64,000 nt of DNA, from assembly GCA_947467145.1 (NCBI GenBank), contig CANIGJ010000011.1, positions 1-64,000 of the forward strand. Direction: 5' to 3'. A model generated the notes under the pieces. The model was given only the letters and a program-made list of their open reading frames with translations. It ran no database searches and was not told where the DNA came from. A program made the position numbers and the translations under genes. Of this stretch, positions 43,411 through 52,725 are shown piece by piece. Source of the DNA: Rhodospirillaceae bacterium. Lineage in GTDB: Bacteria > Pseudomonadota > Alphaproteobacteria > Rhodospirillales > UBA2165. Position 1 is the first letter of the stretch, and each line of letters begins with the position of its first letter.

Positions 43411-44499
43411 TCAGGCGACGGAATCGGCCACCAGATATTCGGCGGCGCGGGCCTCGTCCCACTGCAAACCCAGCCCCGGCGCGTCGGTGATCGACAGGCG
43501 GCCAAGTCCATCGATTTTGGGTGAACCGCCGACCAGACGATCGATCAACGGCAATTGTTCGACCCAGGTGAGATTGGGCGCGGCGGCAGCGAGATGCACG
43601 GCCAGGAACGGCATGGTGTGCGGCGCCACATCGATGCCGAACGCCTCCGCCGCGCGCGCGACACGCAGACATTCGGAGAAGCCGCCCATCTGGAACAGAT
43701 CGGGCTGCACCACGCTGCACAGGCGACGCGACAGAAACACCTGCGCCTCGGACAGCGAATGCCACGCCTCGCCGGTGGCGATGGCGACGCGCGATTGGCG
43801 CGCCAGCATTTCGTAGGCATCGACATCGCTTTCGAACATCGGCTCTTCGAACCACAGCGCACCCGCATCGGCGCAGACATTGGCGAGATGGATGGCTTGG
43901 GCGAGGCTGCAACGCCGCGTCGAATCCACCATGAAGGAACCGCGCCCTTTCACCAACGCGCCGACCTCTGCCACCATGCGTTCGTCGTCCGGCGTCGGAT
44001 GGGGATGGACCTTCACACCGGCCATGCCGTCCTGCAACGCCGCATCGGCAAGGCGCAGGTTTTCTTCGCGCGACAGACCGAACTCAAAGGTGCGATAGAC
44101 CGGCACGGCACGCGCCCGCCCACCCATGGCGACGCCAACCGGCACGCCCAATCCTTTGGCATACAGATCCCACAGCGCGATATCGGCCGCCGCCATGCCT
44201 GTGCTGAACGCACCGAGGCCATAGCGGAACATGGCGGTGCGGATATCGCGCGCGAAGGCTTCGGGGTGCGCCATCGGCTTACCCGCGACGTGATCGGCGA
44301 CGATCTGTTTCGCCGCCGCATAGGGCACATCGCCGGCCGCGCCGAAGAAACAGCCGAAGCCGCGCCCGGTGAGGCCCTGGTCGGTTTCGAGATCGACGAC
44401 GAAGGTTTCGGCGACCGTGATGCGCCCGCCGCCCAACGGCTGTTCGAGCGGCACGCGCAGCCAGCGCGTTCGCGCCGAAGCGATCTTTTGTGCCATCAT
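43411..44499 (-). CDS. Mandelate racemase/muconate lactonizing enzyme family protein
   Basis: A 362-residue enolase-superfamily enzyme. The N-terminal capping domain (residues 1-125) is followed by the TIM barrel. The active-site Lys is likely in GVKVHPHPT. The metal ligands are Asp in FMVDSTRRCSL, Glu in LWFEEPMFESD and Glu in AIATGEAWHSL. The His-based catalytic region is IDVAPHTMPFLAVHLAAA. It acts on a sugar acid or related hydroxy acid, dehydrating or epimerising it. It is divergent from the hydrolase at 44531. Confidence 0.9.
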   Translation of the reverse strand: MMAQKIASARTRWLRVPLEQPLGGGRITVAETFVVDLETDQGLTGRGFGCFFGAAGDVPYAAAKQIVADHVAGKPMAHPEAFARDIRTAMFRYGLGAFSTGMAAADIALWDLYAKGLGVPVGVAMGGRARAVPVYRTFEFGLSREENLRLADAALQDGMAGVKVHPHPTPDDERMVAEVGALVKGRGSFMVDSTRRCSLAQAIHLANVCADAGALWFEEPMFESDVDAYEMLARQSRVAIATGEAWHSLSEAQVFLSRRLCSVVQPDLFQMGGFSECLRVARAAEAFGIDVAPHTMPFLAVHLAAAAPNLTWVEQLPLIDRLVGGSPKIDGLGRLSITDAPGLGLQWDEARAAEYLVADSVA

Positions 44500-44530
44500 G
44501 GTAACGAACCTCCCCTATTTAACGGACACC

Positions 44531-45166
44531 ATGACCGCTCCCGCCTTTCTGTTCAACGGCCCGAAAAAAGCGTCCGTCACCCTGGCCCTCGCGCATGGCG
44601 CGGGTGCGGCGATGGACAGCGACTTCATGACGTACTTTGCCGAAGCGTTAGGTGCACAGGGCATCCGCGTCGCGCGTTTCGAATTTCCCTACATGGCCAA
44701 GCGGCGCGACGACGGCAAGAAGCGCCCGCCCGATCGCGCACCCATCCTGCTCGACACCTGGCGCGCCGTGATCGACGAGTTCGGCGCGGAGCAGTGCATC
44801 GTCGCCGGCAAATCGATGGGCGGGCGCATGGCGAGCCTGGTGGCGGCCGAGCTGGAAGCAGCCAAAACGCCGGTGCGCGGTGCCGTCTATCTCGGCTATC
44901 CGTTCCATGCCCCCGGCAAGCCGATGGGTTCGCGCGACCTGCCGCTGAGCGCGATGAAAACGCCGACCTTATTGCTGCAAGGCGAGCGCGACACCTTCGG
45001 CCCGCGGGATGAATTAGAGAAATATAAGTTCGGGCGCGGCATCAGGGTCGCCTACCTGCCCGACGGCGACCATTCCTTCGTGCCGCGCAAGTCGTCGGGC
45101 CATACGAAGGAGGGCAATTGGGACGAAGGCGTAGCCAAGATCGCGGCATTTGTGCAGGGACTGTAA
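44531..45166 (+). CDS. Alpha/beta hydrolase of the KANL3/Tex30-like family
   Basis: A 211-residue single-domain hydrolase. The typical start LALAHGAGAAMDSDFM supplies the oxyanion hole, GKSMGGRMAS carries the nucleophile Ser (about residue 98), and LLLQGERDTFGP the Asp. PDGDHSFVPRKSSGHT carries the catalytic His. Related small hydrolases are uncharacterised esterases. The frame opens upstream, but the ATG at 44531 starts the fold. Confidence 0.85.
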   Translation: MTAPAFLFNGPKKASVTLALAHGAGAAMDSDFMTYFAEALGAQGIRVARFEFPYMAKRRDDGKKRPPDRAPILLDTWRAVIDEFGAEQCIVAGKSMGGRMASLVAAELEAAKTPVRGAVYLGYPFHAPGKPMGSRDLPLSAMKTPTLLLQGERDTFGPRDELEKYKFGRGIRVAYLPDGDHSFVPRKSSGHTKEGNWDEGVAKIAAFVQGL

Positions 45167-45271
45167 CCAGTTCGACCTTTCCCCCCACGAGAACTTGGTT
45201 AATTATACCGCATCGCGAATCGCGGGGCTGCGTACAGGGGCCGGCACGATCCAACGTCGGGGACGCAAAAT

Positions 45272-46534
45272 ATGAGCACAATGGCGCTGACCGAACCGCT
45301 CAACGAGCGGCGTTCGTTCTTCGAAGTCTGGATGGTCACCATCGGACATTCCCTCACGCATTGGTATCCCGCGACCTTCTATGTGCTCTCCCCCCTCATC
45401 GGCGCCGAGCTTGGCTTGAGCTATACCGAGATCGCCTCCATCGTCACAACGCAGGCGATCGCAGGCGCGCTGGCGAACATACCAGGCGGCATCATCTCGG
45501 ATTCGATTCCGCGCAAGGGCCGTATGCTGGCGCTGTCGCTCGCCTGGATCGGCATTCCCTACATGATCATGGCGACGACGCATGCCTATTGGATGCTGCT
45601 CGCCTGCGCGGCGCTGATCGGCATCGGCAACACCATCTGGCATCCGACCGCGATCCCGACCCTGGCGCGGCGCTTCCCCCAGCGCAAAGGCCTAGTCGTG
45701 GCGATGCACGGCATGGGCGGCAATGTCGGCGACGCCGTCGCACCCTTTGTCGCCGGCCTGCTCATCAGCGGCGTGGCGCTCGGGTCGTTCATCGATTTCG
45801 GCGGCATTTCGTGGCGCCAGGTGATGATCTTCAACATCATTCCCGGCATCTTCATGTCGATCGCCATCCTGTGGTATCTCGGCCGCTTGCAGATCGACGG
45901 CAAAGGTAAAACGGCGAGCCAGCAAAACTTGAGCCTCCGCGAAGTCCTCAACGGCTTCAGCGGGCTCGTAAAGAATTCGACCCTGATGCTGCTGGCCACC
46001 AGCTCGGCCTTCCGTTCGATGACGCAAAGCTCGCTGCTCGTGTTTGTGCCGCTCTACCTGATCAATGCCATGGGCTATTCATCCTGGGCGGTGGGTGCGA
46101 CGATGATGAGCCTCCAGCTCTGCGGTTTCATCGCGGCCCCGATCGCGGGCGCCATGTCGGACAAGGTCGGGCGGCGCAACATCATGATGACCAGCCTGGT
46201 GATGACCGCAATCGTCATCGTATTCATGATCGTCGCCGGCGGCACGCCGATCTTCGTGCTGTTCGTCGCCCTGCTTGGCTTCTTCCTGTTCGCCGTGCGC
46301 GCTGTATTGCAGGCCTGGACGCTCGACGCGACGCCCGAGAATATGGGTGGATCGGCTATCGGTCTGCTGTTCGGGATTCAAGCCGTCGGGGGCGCGATCG
46401 GCCCGTTTGTCTGCGGTATGCTCGCCGACCAGTACGGGATCCTGGCCGCGTTCTATTTCATGGCGACGACGATCATCGTCGCGAACGTCTTTATTTTCTT
46501 CATTCCCGATCCGCGCAAAGCCGTCGCGGCCTAG
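45272..46534 (+). CDS. Major facilitator superfamily transporter
   Basis: A 420-residue protein with 12 predicted transmembrane helices. The opening FFEVWMVTIGHSLTHWYPATFYVLSPLIGAELGLSYTEIA resembles fosmidomycin-resistance-type (Fsr) exporters. The cytoplasmic loop motif appears as DSIPRKGRMLAL and, in the second half, GAMSDKVGRRNIMM. The substrate is unknown. The 3' end overlaps the convergent hypothetical gene by 4 bases. Confidence 0.9.
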   Translation: MSTMALTEPLNERRSFFEVWMVTIGHSLTHWYPATFYVLSPLIGAELGLSYTEIASIVTTQAIAGALANIPGGIISDSIPRKGRMLALSLAWIGIPYMIMATTHAYWMLLACAALIGIGNTIWHPTAIPTLARRFPQRKGLVVAMHGMGGNVGDAVAPFVAGLLISGVALGSFIDFGGISWRQVMIFNIIPGIFMSIAILWYLGRLQIDGKGKTASQQNLSLREVLNGFSGLVKNSTLMLLATSSAFRSMTQSSLLVFVPLYLINAMGYSSWAVGATMMSLQLCGFIAAPIAGAMSDKVGRRNIMMTSLVMTAIVIVFMIVAGGTPIFVLFVALLGFFLFAVRAVLQAWTLDATPENMGGSAIGLLFGIQAVGGAIGPFVCGMLADQYGILAAFYFMATTIIVANVFIFFIPDPRKAVAA

Positions 46535-47103
46535 GGCTCGTCTTTCTTGAGATCCGCCTCGATCGCTCGGGTCGCGACACCATTGCGCACGCGATGGAAC
46601 TTCAGGTGCATGCCGCCGGGGATCAAGGTGCGCTCGTAGGTTTGCACCTCGAACACGCCGTCTTCCATCAATTGCGAGGCATAGACGGTCAGCGTCTGAC
46701 CGTCGATCTTGGACAGCAGCAATTGCGGATCGCCGTCCAGCGGATCGATCCGTATGGTCGAGCCTTTGCGCCGCACCTCGTTGGTCGGCAGATACACGCC
46801 AGGGCGCGGCGTCGGCTTGAAGGCGATGAAATACGTCTCGCTCTTGATGCGCCCGTCGGGGCGCACCGTATCGGTGCTCCATTCGACCGAGAAGCCGTCG
46901 CCCTCGCGGAGCACGAGGACATCGAGTTCGCGCTTGGCGGCACCCGCCGGGGTTTCGACCATCACATCGCCGGTGTAATGGCCGATGAACGGCGCAAAAT
47001 CCGCCAACGCCTGCGCCTGCGACGCCTTGGTGAAACACACCAACGCGATACCGATGGCAATGGTCCCGACAAAGACTAACCAGCCTAAAAATGCGCGCCG
47101 CAT
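46531..47103 (-). CDS. Hypothetical anchored or exported protein
   Basis: A 190-residue protein with an N-terminal hydrophobic segment (LGWLVFVGTIAIGIALVCF, residues 6-24) ending near ASQAQA, which may be cleaved. The rest is a beta-rich domain (FIGHYTGDVMVETPAGAAKRELDVLV, SVEWSTDTVRPDGRIKSETYFIAF, YERTLIPGGMHLKFHRVRNG), suggesting a lipocalin-like barrel. I do not recognise a family name. It is convergent with the MFS gene and divergent from 47189. Confidence 0.75.
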   Translation of the reverse strand: MRRAFLGWLVFVGTIAIGIALVCFTKASQAQALADFAPFIGHYTGDVMVETPAGAAKRELDVLVLREGDGFSVEWSTDTVRPDGRIKSETYFIAFKPTPRPGVYLPTNEVRRKGSTIRIDPLDGDPQLLLSKIDGQTLTVYASQLMEDGVFEVQTYERTLIPGGMHLKFHRVRNGVATRAIEADLKKDEP

Positions 47104-47188
47104 ATTTGCGTGCCCCCTCGTCTACCCCTGATCGCAGTCTATAATGACCGCCAATAATTACGCCAGATGGCAAACAGGGAGATAGATT

Positions 47189-48079
47189 ATGGGCCAGCAT
47201 TTCGGGTTCATCGGGCTCGGCAATATGGGCACGCCGATGGCGAGCCGCCTGCTCGATGCCGGCCATACACTGACCATTTATGACATCCGCGCGGAGGCGA
47301 CCAAATCCTTAGCGGCGCGAGGGGCCCGCGTCGCCGCGTCGCCGGCCGCCGTGGCGTCCGCCGCCGAGACCGTGCTGGTCAGCCTGCCCACGCCGGATGT
47401 CGTGCGCCTCGTCGCCCTCGGTCCTAACGGCAGCTCGTCCGGCAACCGCATCAAGACCTTCGTCGATCTATCGACGACGGGGGCGCGCATGGCGGCAGAC
47501 GTCGCCAAGGGCTTGGCCGAGCATGAGATCAGCGCGATCGATGCGCCGGTATCGGGCGGCGTCGGCGGCGCGGTGGCCGGCACGCTCGCGGTCATGGTCT
47601 CCGGCCCGCAAGAAACATGTGAGACCTTGCGCCCCGCGTTCGACGCCATCGGCAAATATTTCTATCTGGGCGACAAACCCGGCATGGGCCAGACCATGAA
47701 GCTCTGCAACAACCTGCTGTCGGCGGCCTGCCTTGCCGTCACCTGCGAAGCCATCGTCACCGGCGTCAAAGCAGGATTGGATGCCAGGCAGATGATCGAA
47801 GTGATCAATGCCGCCTCGGGTAAAAACGATTCCACCGAACGCAAATTCCCGCGCGCCATCCTGCCACGCACGTTCGGCATGGGCTTCACGGCGGGCCTCA
47901 TGCACAAGGACGTGAAACTTTACCTCGACGAGGCCGGCGCGCTTGGCGTGCCGCAATATGTCTCGGCCGCCGTCGTGCAGATGTGGCAATTAGCCGTGAC
48001 GCAATTGGGGCCTAATGCCGATTTCACCGAGATCGTGAAATGCGTCGAACAATGGGCCGATGTCGAGGTGAAGGGGTAA
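47189..48079 (+). CDS. 3-hydroxyisobutyrate dehydrogenase family oxidoreductase
   Basis: A 296-residue beta-hydroxyacid dehydrogenase. The Rossmann motif FGFIGLGNMGTPMASRLLDAGH, the substrate motif DAPVSGGVGGAVAGTLAVMVSG (about residue 120) and the catalytic Lys helix GMGQTMKLCNNLLSAACL are all present. NAD(P) is used to oxidise 3-hydroxy acids such as 3-hydroxyisobutyrate, tartronate semialdehyde or similar. It starts a plus-strand run of four genes, separated from the next by 6 bases. Confidence 0.93.
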   Translation: MGQHFGFIGLGNMGTPMASRLLDAGHTLTIYDIRAEATKSLAARGARVAASPAAVASAAETVLVSLPTPDVVRLVALGPNGSSSGNRIKTFVDLSTTGARMAADVAKGLAEHEISAIDAPVSGGVGGAVAGTLAVMVSGPQETCETLRPAFDAIGKYFYLGDKPGMGQTMKLCNNLLSAACLAVTCEAIVTGVKAGLDARQMIEVINAASGKNDSTERKFPRAILPRTFGMGFTAGLMHKDVKLYLDEAGALGVPQYVSAAVVQMWQLAVTQLGPNADFTEIVKCVEQWADVEVKG

Positions 48080-48085
48080 CCCGAA

Positions 48086-48877
48086 ATGACGGAGCTGCCC
48101 ACGTACGAGCTTTACGCGATCAAATACGCCCATCACGACCGGCGCGCACCGGAGAATTTCATCGGCGGCGATCCGCACGAGACGGGACCGATGCCGCTCG
48201 ATTATTTCGTCTGGGCCATCGTCGGCAAGGATAGGGTGTTCGTTCTAGATACCGGCTTCGATGCCGACGCGGGTAAGAAACGCGGCCGCCAGCATATCCG
48301 CGACCCGCGCGATGGATTGAACGCCATCGGCATCGATCCGCTCGCCGTCGAGGATGTCGTGATCAGCCATATGCATTACGACCATATCGGCAATCACGAA
48401 CCTTTCCCCAAGGCGCGGTATCATCTGCAAGACAGCGAGATGGCCTACGCCACCGGGCGGCACATGCTGCATGACGCATTGCGCCATTCCTACGAAGAGG
48501 CCGACGTGCTGCAAATGGTGCGCCGGCTCTATGCCAAGCGGCTGGTCTTCCATAACGGCATGGACAGCTTAGCGCCCGGCATCGAGCTGCATCATATCGG
48601 CGGCCATACGATGGGCCTGCAATGCGTGCGCGTCTGGACGCGCAAAGGCTGGATGGTGCTCGCCGCCGACGCCGCGCACCTGTACGCCAATATCGAGCGC
48701 GCTTTGCCCTTTCCCGTCGTCTACAACATCGCCGACATGCTGGCGGGTCACCAAACCCTGCTGCGGCTGGCGGACGGCGACATAAGCCGCGTCATTCCCG
48801 GCCATGACCCGGTCGTGATGGAACGCTTCCCGGCCGCACGCGTTGGCTTGGACGGCATCGTGGTCAGATTGGATTAA
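48086..48877 (+). CDS. Metallo-beta-lactamase-fold, N-acyl homoserine lactonase-like protein
   Basis: A 263-residue MBL-fold hydrolase. The di-zinc motif H-x-H-x-D-H is S-HMHYDHIGN near residue 93. A further ligand His is in HHIGGHTMGLQCV, Asp in LAADAAHLYAN, and the last His in VIPGHDPVVM. The layout (an early DYFVWAIVGKDRVFVLDTGFD) is that of the AHL-lactonase-like group. Lactone cleavage could serve quorum quenching or, given the neighbours, a catabolic lactone step. Confidence 0.88.
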   Translation: MTELPTYELYAIKYAHHDRRAPENFIGGDPHETGPMPLDYFVWAIVGKDRVFVLDTGFDADAGKKRGRQHIRDPRDGLNAIGIDPLAVEDVVISHMHYDHIGNHEPFPKARYHLQDSEMAYATGRHMLHDALRHSYEEADVLQMVRRLYAKRLVFHNGMDSLAPGIELHHIGGHTMGLQCVRVWTRKGWMVLAADAAHLYANIERALPFPVVYNIADMLAGHQTLLRLADGDISRVIPGHDPVVMERFPAARVGLDGIVVRLD

Positions 48878-48886
48878 GGAGCACGC

Positions 48887-49588
48887 ATGAAAGGACATAT
48901 CTTCATCGCGGGCGCGACCGGCGTGATCGGCAAGCCGCTGTGCAAACTCTTGGTTGCTGACGGCTGGAATGTCACCGGTTCGACGCGATCCAAAGACAAG
49001 GTAGGCGAACTGACGGCGCTGGGCGTCAAACCGGCGGTCGTCGATGTGTTCGATCTCGCCGCCCTGGTCGATGCTGTCGCCTTGGCCGCGCCCGAAATCG
49101 TCATCCACGAATTGACCGACCTGCCCGACGTCGCCGATCCGGCCCTGATGGCGGCGGCGCGCGAGCGCAACACCCGCATCCGCGACGAAGGCACGCGCAA
49201 CCTGATCTCCGCATCCGTCGCGGCGGGGGCGACCCGCCTGATCGCGCAGAGCATCGCGTTCGCCTATGCCAAGGGACCGCAGCCCTATGCCGAACGCGCG
49301 CCGATCGACCCCGCCATGACCGGGGTGATCAGCCTGGAACAACAGGTGCTCAACAACGGTGCCTTCAACGGCCTCGTGCTGCGTTACGGCCGCCTGTACG
49401 GGCCGGGCACCTGGGCGTCCAGCCCACCGAAGGACGGTCCGCTGCATATCGACGACGCGGCCGACGCCACGCGCCGGGCGGTCACCCAGGGCACCGCCGG
49501 CGCCTACAACGTCGCCGAAGAGGACGGGTTCGTCTCCTCCGCCCGGGCGCTCGCGGAATTGGGCTGGAAACCGGGCTTTCGGCTGTAA
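48887..49588 (+). CDS. NAD-dependent epimerase/dehydratase family protein
   Basis: A 233-residue extended-SDR-like protein. The N-terminal IFIAGATGVIGKPLCKLLVADGW is the nucleotide-binding loop, and LIAQSIAFAYAKGPQPYAERAPID stands where the active-site region lies. A clear Y-x-x-x-K is not seen. The C-terminus is short (DGFVSSARALAELGWKPGFRL). It may be a reductase for sugars or lactones or an atypical SDR. It starts 9 bases after the lactonase-like gene. Confidence 0.85.
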   Translation: MKGHIFIAGATGVIGKPLCKLLVADGWNVTGSTRSKDKVGELTALGVKPAVVDVFDLAALVDAVALAAPEIVIHELTDLPDVADPALMAAARERNTRIRDEGTRNLISASVAAGATRLIAQSIAFAYAKGPQPYAERAPIDPAMTGVISLEQQVLNNGAFNGLVLRYGRLYGPGTWASSPPKDGPLHIDDAADATRRAVTQGTAGAYNVAEEDGFVSSARALAELGWKPGFRL

Positions 49589-49707
49589 GCCTTATCCACC
49601 GGAATCGCCAATCCGCCGGGACCGTCCCATTGACCCCCAATCGGATTTGCAGGATCATTGTCATAGTCAATCAATCGGCGTCGTAAGAACCCGAACGGAG
49701 GCTCACC

Positions 49708-51021
49708 ATGACAACTGCAGCGGAAAACGAAATCCTCACCCGTACCGGCCCGGGCACGCCGCTCGGCGAGTTGATGCGCCAATACTGGATCCCGGCGGCG
49801 AAGTCGTCGGAACTCAAAGCCGATGGCGATCCGGTGCGCATCCTGTTGATGTCCGAGCAGCTCGTCGCCTTCCGCGATACCAACGGCAAGGTCGGCATCA
49901 TGGATCACCGCTGCCCGCATCGCTGCGCGTCCTTGTTCTTCGGGCGCAACGAGGAAGGCGGCATCCGCTGCGTCTATCACGGCTGGAAGTTCGACGCCGA
50001 GGGCAATTGCCTCGACATGGCGAACGTGCCGCCGCATCAGGACTTCAAACATAAGGTGCATGCGAAGGCCTACAAGACCGCCGAGCGCAACGGCCTGGTC
50101 TGGGTCTATATGGGCAAGGAGCAGGCGAACCCGCCGCCGCTGCCCGAATTGGAAAGCACGCTGGTGCCCGAAGAGGACATCCAGATCCTGTTCATCCAGC
50201 GCGAATGCAATTGGCTGCAGGGCACCGAAGGCGAGCTCGATACCTCACATCTCGGCTTCCTGCATTTCGGCTCGGTGAAGAAAGAAGCCTACGTCGAAGG
50301 TGCGCTTGAACAGCACGTCGTCGAGAACCGCGCACCCGAATACAAATATGCCGAGACCGACTACGGCACCATGTACGGCGCCTATCGTCCGGCCGGCCCG
50401 GGCGAGACCTATTGGCGTCAGGGCCATTTCCTGTGGCCGATGTGGACGATGCCGCCGATCTGCTCGATCGACAACAATTTGCTGCTGCGCGGCTATGTGC
50501 CGATGGACGACACGCACACCATGATGGTGTACCTGATGCACAAGGACGCCGTGCTGCCCGGCGCCAAGACCGCACGCCAGGACATCGTCGGCACCGGCGG
50601 CTGGAACTTCATCCCCAACGGCACCGGCTGGCTCGACCGCTTCCGTTTGTCGGACAACAAGCTCAACGACTACAACATCAACCGCGAGACCCAGCGCACC
50701 CAGAGCTATACCGGCATCACCGGCATCAACCTGCAAGATCAGGCGGTCGCCGAAAGCATGGGTGAGATCGTCGATCGCACCGAGGAGCATCTGGCCCCCT
50801 CGGATCAGATGATCACGCGCACGCGCCGCCATATCGTGAAGGCCGCGCAGACCTATGCGAAGGATGGCACGTTGCCGAAGAGTGCGTCGGACCCGTCAGT
50901 CTATCGCTCGGTGCGCGGCGGCCAGTTCATTGCGCCGGAAGGTGCGGATTGGGTCGAGAGCTACAAGCAGAAGCTCGACGCCGCGCCGCTCAAAGCGCCG
51001 CTGCCGTTGGCGGCCGAATAG
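49708..51021 (+). CDS. Rieske aromatic-ring oxygenase, alpha subunit
   Basis: A 437-residue terminal oxygenase resembling the phthalate 4,5-dioxygenase and O-demethylase group. The Rieske 2Fe-2S domain has C-P-H in MDHRCPHRCASLFFG and C-x2-H in GIRCVYHGWKFD. The catalytic mononuclear iron is bound by the EGELDTSHLGFLHFG motif (D-x2-H-x4-H). It needs a reductase partner to receive electrons. The flavin-reductase-like gene at 51095 is the only candidate nearby and lies on the other strand. Confidence 0.94.
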   Translation: MTTAAENEILTRTGPGTPLGELMRQYWIPAAKSSELKADGDPVRILLMSEQLVAFRDTNGKVGIMDHRCPHRCASLFFGRNEEGGIRCVYHGWKFDAEGNCLDMANVPPHQDFKHKVHAKAYKTAERNGLVWVYMGKEQANPPPLPELESTLVPEEDIQILFIQRECNWLQGTEGELDTSHLGFLHFGSVKKEAYVEGALEQHVVENRAPEYKYAETDYGTMYGAYRPAGPGETYWRQGHFLWPMWTMPPICSIDNNLLLRGYVPMDDTHTMMVYLMHKDAVLPGAKTARQDIVGTGGWNFIPNGTGWLDRFRLSDNKLNDYNINRETQRTQSYTGITGINLQDQAVAESMGEIVDRTEEHLAPSDQMITRTRRHIVKAAQTYAKDGTLPKSASDPSVYRSVRGGQFIAPEGADWVESYKQKLDAAPLKAPLPLAAE

Positions 51022-51039
51022 CGGCTCGCTCAGCCAAAG

Positions 51040-51071
51040 AAAAAGCCCGGTCGCAGGACCGGGCTTTTTTA
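51040..51071. terminator. Strong bidirectional rho-independent terminator
   Basis: AAAAAGCCCGGTC, loop GCAG, GACCGGGCTTTTTT: a GC-rich stem with a T-run on one side and an A-run on the other, so it can end both the oxygenase transcript (plus) and the reductase transcript (minus). Confidence 0.93.
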
Positions 51072-51094
51072 TTGCGCGCTAAGACAGCCGCAAT

Positions 51095-51880
51095 CTAATC
51101 GTTCCCGTAATCGTGGTCGGGATAGTTCGTCTCGCCCAGGCGCCAATAGCCGCGCGTATGGATCTTGGCCGGATCGACCTTGCGATCCTTCAGCAGATGC
51201 GTGCGGATGCGGCGCATGGCGTTGGCTTCGCAGGCGATCCACCAATTGGCATCGGCCGGAGCATTGAGCGCGATGGCTTCGCGTTCGAGGATCGCACAAG
51301 CCTGCGCCTTTTCGCGGTGCAGCCAACGCGGGCTCAACCGCACCGTCGGGCTCAGCGGACGTTCTTCTTTCGCATCCAACACTTCGCACAGCGCCGTGAC
51401 CGCGCAGCCGGCGGGGGCCGCTTCGATCACCATGCCGGCGCCCGGCACGGCGGTATCGTCGGCCACCACAATCATGTTGGCGGCATCGGCCGGCACGTCA
51501 TAACCGCCGCCCGGCCCACCGATATACATCTGATCGCCGGGCTTCGCGCTTTGGACCCAATTGGCGGCGAGGCCGTCACCATGCAGCACGAACTCGACCC
51601 CAAGGCGGCGCGTTTCGCGATCGTAAAAGCGCGGCGTATAGGTGCGCGACGTCGGGCGCGGCTGTTCGGGATCGAAGCGATCCCAGGTGGTTCCTTTGGG
51701 CACAAACAGCAATTTGACGTGGCCGCCCGGACGCGGCGGGCCGAACTCGGCCAGCTCGTCACCCCGGAAGGTGACGCGCACGACATGCGGCGTGATCTGC
51801 TCGATCGTCTCGACGGCGGCCATCTTCGGCGGGGGGCGCTGCTTGCGGCGCGGTGCGTCGGCTTGTGCTGCCTCAGCCAT
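51095..51880 (-). CDS. Siderophore-interacting protein-type flavin reductase
   Basis: A 261-residue SIP/ViuB-like protein. The FAD-binding beta-barrel has the R-x-Y-T motif in SRTYTPRFYD and the GDQMYIGGPGGGYDVPADAANMIVVADDTAVPG segment. The NAD(P)H domain ends in ANWWIACEANAMRRIRTHLLKDRKVDPAKIHTRGYWRLGE. Such enzymes reduce ferric siderophores or supply electrons to oxygenases. No siderophore genes are nearby, while a Rieske oxygenase gene is, so the second role is possible. It lies 2 bases after the hydrolase gene on the same strand. Confidence 0.9.
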   Translation of the reverse strand: MAEAAQADAPRRKQRPPPKMAAVETIEQITPHVVRVTFRGDELAEFGPPRPGGHVKLLFVPKGTTWDRFDPEQPRPTSRTYTPRFYDRETRRLGVEFVLHGDGLAANWVQSAKPGDQMYIGGPGGGYDVPADAANMIVVADDTAVPGAGMVIEAAPAGCAVTALCEVLDAKEERPLSPTVRLSPRWLHREKAQACAILEREAIALNAPADANWWIACEANAMRRIRTHLLKDRKVDPAKIHTRGYWRLGETNYPDHDYGND

Positions 51881-51882
51881 GA

Positions 51883-52725
51883 TTATTTCTCCTCTATGAA
51901 AAACTTCACCATCTCGCGCACGAACGTCTGCGGATCGCTGGTGAAACCGTAATGGCCCGCCCCTTTGAAGACAATCAAATCGGCGCCGGAAATTGTATCA
52001 GCGAGTGTCTGGGCCGATTCCTGCAGGCCGGCATGCGACAATTCGCCGACCATGATGCGTGTAGGGACTTTCACGTTTTTGTAGAGCGAGAGATCAGCCC
52101 GGTAGACCTCGCCACCCTTGTATTCGCGCGGAATCGTGTGGGCCCAGCCGAGGCGGCGCGACCAGCGGTCTTTGTCGGCTTTCTGGCGCGCCAGGACTTC
52201 GGGCGAAATCTTGGTCCATTCGAGCAGATGAGTTTCGATCATCTTCTCGCGATCGCCGGTATCCTTCAGGATCTGCGCGAGCTTATCGGCAATGGCGATC
52301 AGCGCCGGGCTACGCGGCGGCTTGGGAATAGCAGGATCATAAGCGAAATAACGACGGATGCTGTTCGTCTTGAGGCGGGATGCCGCTTCGACCGTACACA
52401 GCCCACCAAGCGAATGGCCGAACAGATTAATCGGCCCACCGGTTTCGGCCGCGATGCCTTCGATCATCGCCTGCACATCTTCGAATTCGCGGTACAGCGA
52501 CCAGTCTTCCTTGTCGCCGCTGATGCCGCGCCCGCGCCGATCCATCACATACAACGTGAATTGTTCGCTGAGTGCGGGCCGCGCGCGATCGAAGCAGGAA
52601 TGATCGATGGCGACGCCATGCACCATCAATAAGGGCGGGCCTTCGCCGAACACATGGCAGCCAACGTCGGTGCCGTCGGCCGAGGTGACGTGGAATTCGC
52701 GGCGGGGAGTCGTGCTATCGGGCAT
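51883..52725 (-). CDS. Alpha/beta hydrolase
   Basis: A 280-residue hydrolase. LLMVHGVAIDHSCFDRARP gives the HG oxyanion motif, NLFGHSLGGLCTVEAA the nucleophile elbow G-H-S-L-G (about residue 107), and RIMVGELSHAG and FKGAGHYGF the acid and His regions. The substrate is unknown. Its start overlaps the CoA-transferase stop by one base (TAATG), so the two are co-translated. Confidence 0.9.
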   Translation of the reverse strand: MPDSTTPRREFHVTSADGTDVGCHVFGEGPPLLMVHGVAIDHSCFDRARPALSEQFTLYVMDRRGRGISGDKEDWSLYREFEDVQAMIEGIAAETGGPINLFGHSLGGLCTVEAASRLKTNSIRRYFAYDPAIPKPPRSPALIAIADKLAQILKDTGDREKMIETHLLEWTKISPEVLARQKADKDRWSRRLGWAHTIPREYKGGEVYRADLSLYKNVKVPTRIMVGELSHAGLQESAQTLADTISGADLIVFKGAGHYGFTSDPQTFVREMVKFFIEEK

